Positions 12,242 through 21,992 of a DNA stretch of 64,000 nt are shown piece after piece. The stretch is from positions 1 to 64,000 of the forward strand of contig FWWN02000604.1 of the NCBI GenBank assembly GCA_900175165.2, read 5' to 3'. Position 1 is the stretch's first letter; each line of letters starts with the position of its first letter. Made by a program: the position numbers and the translations under genes. Source of the stretch: Rhizomucor pusillus. Lineage: Eukaryota > Mucoromycota > Mucoromycetes > Mucorales > Lichtheimiaceae. Under the pieces are notes generated by a model, which did not search any database, was not told where the DNA came from, and worked only from the letters and a program-made list of their open reading frames with translations.

Positions 12242-12315
12242 GTCCGGATAGCAGAATCGGATAACGCGTCTGCCTCCTAAGCAGAAGATTCCGGGTTCGA
12301 GTCCCGGTCCGGATG
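12242..12315 (+). tRNA. tRNA-Arg (anticodon CCT)
   Basis: This is a 74-nt cloverleaf without an intron. The acceptor stem pairs 12242-12248 with 12308-12314. The anticodon stem TCTGC/GCAGA encloses loop CTCCTAA, giving anticodon CCT, which reads AGG. The T arm is CCGGG-TTCGAGT-CCCGG and the discriminator is G at 12315. It resembles the yeast tRNA-Arg(CCT) closely in the D loop and anticodon arm. T runs at 12337-12340 and 12358-12362 could terminate Pol III. Confidence 0.95.
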
Positions 12316-12996
12316 TGGTCAAACCCACTAAGCCGGTTTTGCTACCGGTTACTTTGATTTTTACGTGTTTTTAACCGTTTCTGAGGCAATTTTTCGTTGT
12401 AGCTACCTTGTTGTTATGCCCTGCTTGCTAAAAGTTGAAAGATAAAGAAGGAGGGAAGCATGAGCATTTTCAAAGTTTTGCTCCGGATTAGACATGTCTT
12501 TTTAAAGCTTTTTGATTCAGCAGCATGCGAGACGCCGTCATTCCCAGCGATGTAAATATCATATAAATGTCCTTTAGAGCAATGTAGCTATGTAGCATAT
12601 ATTAGCTAAATCATTATAACAAGGTGGAAGAGCATTGCCGCATACTACTTTGAAAAGAAACTGGTTGCTGCTATAGTATAAAGATATCATATAGCCAGTC
12701 CTTGATGAGCATTACATATAACGGAATAATTGCAAAGTAGTATCTGCTGCATAGGGAACAAGAACCTCAAGCTCGAAAGCTTCGATACAAAAGATGTTGT
12801 AAAATAATTATCTAGATTGGAAAGCATCGTGTAATAAGCCTTAATCGCGCCGCATTCTTCTCTATGAGTGTTTACACAGATGAAAGGCGTGTACCAACGA
12901 CAATAATAGGCTGAATATTCCCACGCTGCTTGCATATCCAAATAAAAAGCTCCGTTGAAAACAGCGGCTTTTTCCTTTCAGATTCTTGTCTTGAAA
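12316..12996. other. Intergenic between tRNA-Arg and QDPR
   Basis: I see nothing beyond the tRNA terminator region and the presumed promoter and 5' leader of the dihydropteridine reductase gene. The open frames here are short and lack motifs. Confidence 0.5.
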
Positions 12997-14102
12997 ATGA
13001 CAATGAGCAAGATCGCAGTGTACGGTGGTGCCGGAGCACTTGGCCGAGTGCTTGTACACTTTTTTAAAGAGAAAGGCTGGGTAAGTAACGACAAAAACAC
13101 AAGTTTTGTATGGCCTGAGCTAACGCAACGCGTAACTTTGACGGCGACGACGTATAGTCTGTTACAAGCATCGATTTGGTCGAGAACAACGCTGCACACT
13201 ACAATGCCGTAGTCAACGGCCAAGATACAATGGAGCAACAAGCCTTGTCGATTAACCAAGCATTGGATAAAGTTTTGGAAGGTCAAAAGTTGAGAGCATT
13301 GCTGTGCGTTGCTGGTGGCTGGGCCGGTGGAAACGCAGCCAGCAAGAGTAAGAATGATAACTCTCTGCATGCGCGCAAAGTAAAGAAACAGGTTGAACTG
13401 ATATACATGCAATCAGGTTTCTTGGGAAACAGCGATCTTGTATGGAAACAGTCGGTCCAATCATCCTTGATAGCAGCTCATTTGGCATCCAAGCATTTGG
13501 AAAAGTTAGTAGCGTCTCCTTTTCAGAGCTGTCACGCAGCAGGAGTCTAATGTAATTACTTGCATATAGCAACGGCGTCCTGATTCTTACGGGAGCATTG
13601 GCAGCTGCTGAGGGACCTACACCTGGTGAGAAATAAAAACCAGAATCTAGGTTTGCAGAGACGTACTCATGTTGAACGCCATTCTCCAGGGATGATTGGA
13701 TACGGTATTGCCAAGGCAGCAGTGCATCATCTTGTGCAAGATCTCGCAGCTCCTTCTAGCGGCATCCCCGAGAGGGCTAAAGTAGCTGCCATTTGCCCGT
13801 ATGTAGTTATATATATTGTAAAGGAGAAACTGGATTAACGATCATTTTTATTTTTTATCTAGGGTTACATTGGACACCCCCATGAACCGCAAATTCATGC
13901 CAGATGCTGATCACTCTACCTGGACTCCACTCGAAGCAGTCGCAAAGTAAGTTCGAGACTGTAGAGTGATTGAACACTTTTAACTCACATTGAATGTTCA
14001 AGGCAACTGTGGGGTTACGTAACAAACGAAATACCCTTGACAAACGGCAAGTTGATTAAAGTCGTTACTGAAAATGGCGAGACACGCTTTTCAGAAATAT
14101 AA
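12997..14102 (+). CDS. QDPR: Dihydropteridine reductase
   Basis: This short-chain dehydrogenase recycles quinonoid dihydrobiopterin to tetrahydrobiopterin with NADH, supporting BH4-dependent hydroxylases. Seven exons (12997-13080, 13158-13347, 13417-13504, 13570-13625, 13690-13798, 13863-13946, 14003-14102) with in-phase GT-AG introns of 56-77 nt give 236 residues, close to the usual 230-245. The Rossmann motif 'VYGGAGALG' is near the N-terminus, '[13 protein letters not shown]' and 'DLVWKQS' follow, then the catalytic Tyr-Lys pair in '[15 protein letters not shown]' and '[16 protein letters not shown]'. Alignment to the animal enzyme by eye is continuous end to end. The fourth exon is only 56 nt. 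It converges with ALG12-glutaredoxin, 158 bp between stops. Confidence 0.95.
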
Positions 14103-14260
14103 AACAGTTTACATGTTCATGACGATTCATACGATTTGCGCGGTGTGTTAACTTCAAAGTGAGAGCATTGCGAAACGAGAGAGAGAGGAGACAGATATTT
14201 TGGCGTATACAGTACATTTAACTAGAAGCGCTGTGAAAGATGAATTTATACATGAATCAA

Positions 14261-16163
14261 CTAGCGTTGTCGCTGGCATGTGGAAAGCACATTCTGTAAT
14301 TCTCCTTGCCTGTCCAGCATCCCTATATCATCAGCACCACCGATGGTTGTTCCATTTACAAACATATTGGGGAATGTCGCGCGGCCGGATAATCTAGCAA
14401 GTGCACTTTTCATGTGATGCCCGTCCCGTCTTTGATCAATCTCTACAACGTAGTAGCCGTCTTTGCAGTACTTGTCAAGAATCATTTTCGCCCGTCTGCA
14501 ATATGGACTAGAATTGTCAAAGTTATCAAACTGTTCAGACAATTTGAACGAGGAGAACATACCAGTATGTTTTGCTGAACATAACAACGGGATGTTTGCG
14601 TACCAGAAAAGTTATCCAAGTCTCTTGCGGTTCTGCAAGTTTCATTGTCCACAATGCAGGCCGTGTTGTGATGCGTATTGGCAGCAATAAATCAATATTA
14701 AGTGGTTGTTCGTATGACTGTTTTAACCAGGCCAGTAGATCATTTAGGTATTGCTTTGGCCGTTTGATCTGTATCTTATCGAGTCCGCGCGTGGTGTCAA
14801 TGATTTCGAAGCCAGAGGCTATGTGGATTTCTGGCGACTCTGTAATGAGATGAGTGTATTCTCGTTCGAGATAATCGTCAGGCTGTGCAAGAGATTCATC
14901 CTTGTGATAAGTCCAAGTAGGATACAACTGTCCAAACCGGGAAGCTCCCGTCATTGCCGTCGCCGTGTCTAAGTGCACAGAAACGGGTTGTCGTGGATTT
15001 TCGAGCATGTGCAGCTTATGCAGCGCGTGACCTCCAGGATAGTTGTGCACTGAAATGTAAAACAAGAGCAAAGAGCCTATCAAGGAGAGCAGCATTCCAT
15101 GGTAAACTAGCGAGAGGGCTGATTGGTATAGAGTGCGCTGTGTACTTCGCAGTCGTAATTCTTCGATAGTTGCAGAGGCAGCAGCTGTAAACACTGGTAT
15201 AGTATACACGATGAACCGCCACTCCTTGTGCGGTAGCATCGAGAACAAGATGATATATGCGAACGAGGGTGCTAGCAACCGTCGAATACGCGCGTTTGAG
15301 CAGAAACCAACGATGGAAAGCGGGTATGAGAGCATAAGGAGACGTGGCAGAAACACGACAAAGTAGGCGTAGAATGGCATTGTGCCCCACTCTGAGCTCT
15401 TGTTCAAGATCGCATTAAAGTAGAACACAACACCTTCCGGCCACAGCCAAAACTTTTGCCAGAAATACGAGTCGACAAGGACAGTGAGCGTCAAACTGGG
15501 AACACCGGCTAGGAGTCCTTGCAACATAATTGTCTTGATGGATAATGTACGGTATTCAAACGCGAGCAATACCACGAGTAAGATTCCAGCTTCAAACCGA
15601 AAGATGATACCTGCAACGGTGAGATATCGGATCATGCTTGCCAGATGATGCTTCGACCTGCTCGATGCTGGAAGTGACTGGTGGCTTTCCATCCAGTGTG
15701 CCAATCCATTGATGACCAGCGGTAAAGCAAATGTGTTTGGTAACGTTCGACTGGACCAGAAAGCAAGGTGGAATTGGCAACAGAGTAGCAGGATAAACAC
15801 GGACGCGGCACGCTGACCAAATAGCGCCTTGACTGCTGCCTGGAAACGCGCGAGACTTAGCATCACAAACGCACCTAGCACGAGTCGACTAACGACTTGC
15901 TCGGTCAACGTGTCAACGGCGATGACTAGCTCGAGGAGTTTCAGCACTGGGAACGTGCATGTGGCCACAGCGATCGCGCCGAGAAAGGTACGAGGAACAA
16001 CGCCGGGGAATTCGAGATGGTCATATTTGCTAACGTCTGTTGTGCCGAAATGAAGAATGTCGTGAATTGCTTGCAAGTTGAAGCTTTCTTCGACTTTGGT
16101 GTACGGGCACAGGATACAATATGCAGCGACAAATGCAAAGAACAAGAGAACAAGGAATTTCAT
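14261..16163 (-). CDS. ALG12: ALG12-type alpha-1,6-mannosyltransferase fused to a dithiol glutaredoxin
   Basis: ALG12 (GT22) adds the eighth mannose to the lipid-linked N-glycan precursor in the ER lumen. Two exons (14563-16163, 14261-14507; 55-nt GT-AG intron, phase 2) give 615 residues. The N-terminus has the GT22 signature 'PYTKVEESFNLQ' and 'HLEFPGVVPRTFLGA', then many membrane helices, then the ALG12 lumenal domain ('NYPGGHALHKLH', 'TGASRFGQLYPTWTYHKDE'). With no stop, the frame continues into 'KHPVVMFSKTY' and the intron joins 'CPYC' (about residues 534-537), 'TFPNMFVNG' and 'GGADDI', a complete glutaredoxin resembling the secretory Grx6/7 class. Start 16163 is preferred over 16211, which overlaps the upstream gene. 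An internal Met (MKLAEP, about residue 508) could start a separate glutaredoxin transcript. Confidence 0.85.
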
Positions 16164-16194
16164 TTTTACAGCTTTGTTCCGATTGGCATCTCTT

Positions 16195-18743
16195 TTATTT
16201 CTCATCACCAAAAGCTAAATTTACATTGAAAGCCGTACCGAGCGACAAGCGAGGTAGCTTCGGCACGTCCTTTTCTTGATTCATGTTATCATCCTTTTCA
16301 TCTGCTTGCCTAGCTCCTCCTCGCTCCGGAATAGGCGGCAAGGGATCTATCACTTCGTCGTCGCTGTCTTCAACATACAGCTTTGTCATGCGGTGGGTCC
16401 TCACTGTATGGTTTTGAACCTCGGTTGGCAAAGGCGGTAGCTTGAGATGTTTGTAGGGGTTATCATTAGACTCTGGCTGGAGTTCGGGTATCGGTAGCGG
16501 TGGTAGTGGTGGGAGAGGGGGTGGCGGCAAGTTGCGATGTTGTCGTGGCGGCGGTTTTGAGTTGGCTTGAGCTTCATTGATATCGAGCGTGCACGACCCT
16601 GGGAAGGTCCTAAGGGCACTGCTGCTTCTAGACAGCGATATCGCCGTCGATAATGGAAGACCGTGGTTGCTGCCTCGGGTACTGGAACGTAGCAAGATCT
16701 GGCTTGTATGCGGTGAATGTAACGTGGAGGAAGCAATCGTTTGCAGTGCTGGAGATAAAGCTTCTTGGAGAAATGGATCGTCAAACGATTCTTCAACTAG
16801 CGATGTTTGCACTGCATTTTGTGGTATCAGTGCAATTTCAGCAGGCAAGCCTGGAGCTGTCGAGTTTACAGGAGATGGAGGTCGTGTCATGAGTGTATGC
16901 TCACTTTTGCTGGCAGAGTCGCTCGTAGAGGATGATATGGCACTCTCTGCAAACTTGCTGGATTTTTCCGAGTTGGTAGAGTCGGCATCATCGTCCTTGA
17001 TGATGCCGCCCATGTAATATGTTACTTGACGGCTATTGTTTGTGACGCAGGTCGCAGGTCGACCGAGCCTGTCATCGATGGCAACGCGTGTTGCACGTCG
17101 CTGGGCTTGCTGCAATCTGGCTTTACTTTTCATCAAGTTCTTATCAACAGTAGCCATGTTATCGCGAGACTGCGTGGCATTGATAGCAGGTAGTGCTAGC
17201 GGCACTGGTTTCTTGATACCATTAGCCAAGTCGACGTCGATGGGCCGCAGTCTGTGATTTTGTGCACCGCGCCGGCGCTGCATCAGCGGCGTTGTCGTTC
17301 GAGGTCTCTCGGGAAGTAACAATCGATAATCAGCGTGCTCTTCATCCTCACTGTCCCTTGATAAACTGCATAGTTCGTTAGCGGATGCAAATTTACGAAT
17401 GGAGCGCACACGCGAAATCTTTAGCTGATCGGTAGAGTTGTTGGATACTTTGAGAAGATCGATGCTGGATGATGTGACAGGAAGCGCAAAATGTGGCTCG
17501 CCCAAGATACTATACTTAGCCCCAGGCTGCAGGCTTTCGCTTTCATCCACAGGGTTACCTTCTGTAACCTGCGATGGCTCTTCGAATATTTCGGAGATGA
17601 CAGAATCATGTAGTCGTGAAAGGTTTTGTTCGAAATGATACAGTGGCATGACATTGGTGAGTTGCAATTGAGGGTTTTCCTTGAATGGTGGGATAGATGC
17701 AATGACGATAGGGATTTTGGCCTTGATATTTTCAAATTCATGCTCGAATTGGAATGTGATTTCGAGTTGATGATATATAGATACAAGTGGAGATTCTGTT
17801 GCAGGCGTAATGAGCTGTTGCAGCTTATGTCGTAAAACAAGCGGTCGTTTCCAGGTAGACGTTTGCTGGTGGCTGTCAACTTTGTGTACAAGAGCGGGTA
17901 CTGTGCGTTTGATGTAACGCTTTTCGTGACGGTTTGATGCGGTGAATGTATCTGCAAACGTTTGGAATCTTTTGCATGCCGAGTTGCTGCTAACACTGCT
18001 GTCGCTTCCGGATTTAGAAACGGATTGACATCTGTTGTGCAATATATGTCAGCATCAAATGGTAGTAGTCTGTGCTTATCAGTGTCATTCCGACATTGCA
18101 TGATGTACCTGAACAGCTCTATCTGAGTCAGTTGAGTGCGAATACTTTGGACCGGTTTCTGTGACGCAAAGCATAGATATTTGACAGCCACCGGGAGATA
18201 ACGCTGCTCGCGGCACACAATTTGGGGTGCATCTATCTCGTAATGGAATTTCGCGGGCACCGTATCCTGAACGATCTGTGTCTCCACCAATGGGGCCATC
18301 TCTTTGCACCTGAGCAAATGCCTGCGCAATTCGATAGGATGCTCCGCTGTGATCGCTTTCTTTTGCAAGCCGATCGCAATCGATAACTCAACCTTGTACG
18401 AGATATTTGCGCGCTTGCTCGATAAACTTGCTGGATATATGTTGGGCACACTCAATTGGAAAGGGATGACGTGCTCGCCGACTGGGAGGTTAGCCTTGCT
18501 GAACAGTGCTTGTTTCAGCTTGGGCAGAATAGGGATGCTCGTCTCGCAGCCGCGTACAAAGGTGTTTGAGACGCCCTTAAACTTGACGGTCATGGCGCGT
18601 AGCTTTAGCGGGCGATTGAGAGCAATGCGTGCTTCTCCCTTGATAACAATATTGTCGGCTGATTCATTGCTGATTTGCCCCAAAAAGTCCAAGGTGCTGT
18701 TGAATGGTACAATCTCGATGGACTTGATCCCGAGGTCCTTCAT
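16195..18743 (-). CDS. Arrestin-domain protein (ART/alpha-arrestin-like)
   Basis: Two exons (18109-18743, 16195-18031; 77-nt GT-AG intron, phase 2) give 823 residues. Residues 1-210 form an arrestin N domain starting 'IKSIEIVPFNSTLDFLG' with 'GEARIALNRPLKLRAMTVKFKG'. The C domain follows across the splice ('KRYIKRTVPALVHKV', 'LVSIYHQLEITFQFE'). The last 450 residues are low-complexity, Ser-rich and end with proline runs ('PPPPLPPLPPLPIPELQP'). I see no PPxY motif, so direct Nedd4/Rsp5 binding is not obvious; the proline runs could bind SH3 or EVH1 domains. Known family members are adaptors for membrane-protein ubiquitination and endocytosis; that role is inferred. The stop is only 31 nt before the ALG12 start on the same strand. 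Confidence 0.85.
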
Positions 18744-20271
18744 AGCAGCGGCGTGAGGAGGGAGCAAAGACAGGAAGGAAAAAAGTAGCAACGTCGCAAA
18801 ACAGTGCGCCTTTTTTAAATTTAGGAATATCAATAATAATAATAGAGTATAGAGTGGTGGGCGAAGGAGAGGAAGGGGGCACACGCAGTGTAGGAGCAGG
18901 AGGAGGCAATCAATACACAATATTGGGCTCGGTCTTTTCAAACCATAAAGATGCCTCCGACCACGAGGTTTTTTCATTCTTCGACCACGTCGCACCAAGC
19001 AATGTGCTACATGCTTTCTTCCCACTGCTATTTACAACTTTACTCTTTTTTATATTTCTGGAAGCACATCATTTTCTGCCCTAAATAAGTTGTTGCGGAA
19101 CCCGCCCGTTTAGATTGTCATTTGTGCCCTACCATGGTACAAATTCAATTTTGCGTTCCCCATTAATGCAACAGTAAAACTTTCCCCAGCATTTATCTTG
19201 ACACATTTTCCCATTCTAGGTACCTGAAGCCATTTCCATGGACAGCTTCGGGGATCAACGGTGTCACATCAGACGAAAATCGTTGCGGCTCACCTTAATT
19301 GGAGCCATTTCTCGCGTTACACGGTGTCAAAAAAGGATAGCTTTGGTGATATTGCTTGAATTAGCTTTCCGCCCCAACAACTGGTTATGATAGAAGCATA
19401 CATCCTCTTCAGAAAGTAAATTCACCACCCAATGAATTTCGCACTTCCCGAAATTAGATTCCGTGCCGCGGGCAAATCAGATATTGCATCTCCTGTGGTC
19501 TTGTCAAAACTTGACACCTCCAAGAGTATATAAAGTACGTAAGCGTTTTGAAATTTTAGATTGTAATATGAGCATCCAGCTTTTTATGACAATGGGCAAG
19601 GCAATGCTGTCGATGAGTACGGCAAACATAGACTCTCTTGTCGACGAAGAGCAGTATGCTCTTGAAACACTAGGTCCATATACGCAGTATTTGCGTAATC
19701 TTCCACTTGCGAGAGCGACCGCAGATCAGATGCCATGCAGATAGAAGTTGCAAAGAAGGATGTGGAAGAGCACTGTTTATGACTTCGTGAGGGCGCAGTG
19801 CAACCTGTTGCTTAAGAAGGCTCTGTTTCAGCCCTGAGGACAGGAACAGGATCGTTCATGCATCATGCACGTCCCCATGTCTGGGGTTTATTCATAAAAA
19901 TATCTAGAGGGCCCTTAGATCCCGGGCTGTATTTACTCTCTCTGCCATGCTCCAGACCTTTGCGAACTAGCTTCTCACCCTCCCGACGACAAGCACAAGT
20001 GATCTACTAGACAAAGCGGGATCGACGGCCGCGACGTGTGCTAGCTTCGACGGAAGTGGCTTCGCCCTGATCCTGCGCATCTTGTTGGACCGGGGTACCG
20101 AGTCTAGAAGCTATTTCAGCACATTTGTCACCCATTGTGAAATAGTAGTTCGACTTAATAGCATGCTTTGCAGCAAGAAGCCGCAAGAAAAATAGTATTT
20201 TCAAATGCTATCATCCAATGGTGCAATATTTCATGTTCGGCGTATTTATACATGGGGTAGAAAGCAGAATA
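18744..20271. other. Intergenic between the arrestin gene and the mobile island
   Basis: The side next to 18743 should hold the arrestin-gene promoter and leader. A plus-strand frame from ATG 19433 and the open frame at 19463-19744 look partly coding, but splicing attempts end in stops and no family is recognised. A minus-strand open frame at 20007-20204 may be a terminal exon of the hypothetical gene just upstream of it. Confidence 0.35.
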
Positions 20272-21701
20272 TTAAATACTTAGCTCTTTAGACTTTGGAC
20301 GGATATCGTGAAATGGGAAGATAACATGAACAAAGCATCGTCGCGAATCGGAGTTGGTTTTATGCAGACTGGCTCGGAAAGCCGATATATCGAGCGTGTC
20401 CCGCCTCCGAGCTGTCTCCCAAAAGGTGGGATCTAGAGCCGTCAAGATTGATCTCAACGTCTTAAAGACGTCCAAGTACTTGTCGAGTTCATCGATATAG
20501 ACAGATATGCCTTGCAGAGAGAATGGGAGAGTAACCGAGCATAGCTTGATCATAACATACTCTCCTTCATCGACGAGCGCTTCCGTAAAGGAAGTAATCT
20601 TTCGTCCCAACAGATCGTCAATTAAGAGAAAGAAAGATATAACATATTTGTGGAAATATACCAAGGGTATGGAAAAGTATTGCTTTATCCACATCTGACA
20701 CGTCAATACAGTCCTTCCCAGAGACAACAAGTCGGGTCAGATCGATGACTTTTTCTTTCGTAGATGCATCATCTGTTTTAAATTCTCTAAATGCACGAGA
20801 TCCGATGAAGGCTAATCCTTGCTAATCCTGAAACATCGGATATCATCGCAACCGGTCTTTCTATACGCTTTGTTCTCGATCTTCGCTCCGATGCGTTCAT
20901 TTTCGGCCTATAATAGTACAGTTTGTGGCAACCTTGTTTCTGTAACCCTTGCCACAGATACCACAGGAACGACAAGAAAGCTCTTGTTTTGTGTCTGGAC
21001 AAAGTTGGCAAAAAGATCCTTCTGGCTGTTGCGGCTATTGTCTGCCTTCAATTAAGTCCATGATTTTTGGTATATTGATCCTGACGACGTTCTGAAATTA
21101 CAAAGCTGGATGGCTCTTCATCGACCTTCGCTTGGTTTCACCAGACAGACCATGTACTTGCTCTTTATAGATAAAGGGTACTTTAGCTTTCCTTCTTCAT
21201 CTATCTGTCGTGTCTGGCATAAGCTGGAATAATTACACGCACAGCATTAAGAAGTATTGGTTGATCGTTATTAGAGCAATTTGCACTGTTCTCGTTGCAG
21301 TCGAGCTTGCGGTGCCAAAGGTTGCTATGTCGTCTTGATCTCGCAGAAGTTTTACAAAGCTTCGTACTGGCCAATATAATGCGCAACCTTGAATGAGCTA
21401 GCCTAGTATAAATACTTGCGTCGTTCCTCGTCTTCCTTGATATCCTTCTGAAGCTGCCACAGAATCTGGGGCTAGCTCCAATCGTGACACCTTTCACGTC
21501 AAGTTTGTGCCCATGCCAAAAAATGGAAGTGTGAAAGAGAAGAACAAGTATACATTTTTTCCCTTCGAAATGTGAGCCATTCAGTCGACAGTCAAGTGAA
21601 TTGAACAAATAGACGAGCGCCGTTGTTTCAGGAGAAAGCGACACGCACACAATGCTCTCTCTACAATACTTTGGCGGAACAAACCGATTCAAACTGCGCA
21701 C
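20272..21701 (-). pseudogene. Decayed multi-exon hypothetical gene
   Basis: Coding-like minus-strand blocks in several frames suggest a gene with introns. One lies at about 21240-21370. A second is at 20700-20815, with the core 'EKVIDLTRLVVSGKDCIDV'. A third is at 20430-20610, with 'FTEALVDEGEYVMIKLCSV' and a Leu-rich helix. The blocks cannot be joined without at least one frame break, so I score it as decayed. From memory this block order resembles a repetitive hypothetical family in Mucorales genomes, but I cannot name a function. It sits directly downstream of the Fanzor on the same strand. Confidence 0.35.
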
Positions 21702-21992
21702 AGCTTTTTGATTAACTATTTCAAGGGACTAGACCACCAGCGAGAAGACGTCGAAATGAAAGGTGCACAGGCAGTTGTTCTTTCTACCGCATTTTTACAG
21801 ACAGTTTGCGGTTGGAGCATCAATTTTGCATGCACTGAAATCAAATTTGGACCTTTGGAAAGAAATTAATAAACATTCTTTGGGCTTGCAACAGTGCGAT
21901 GCCAGCGCTCCAAATAACGCAAATGTCTCTCAATGAGTAAAGTTTCGATATCGGAAACATGGATCACGGCTTACCGATATACTAAGCAAATA

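Noticed and set aside
16501..17020. 146-codon plus-strand frame at 16577-17017
   Set aside because: It is the antisense of the Ser/Pro-rich tail of the arrestin-domain protein.
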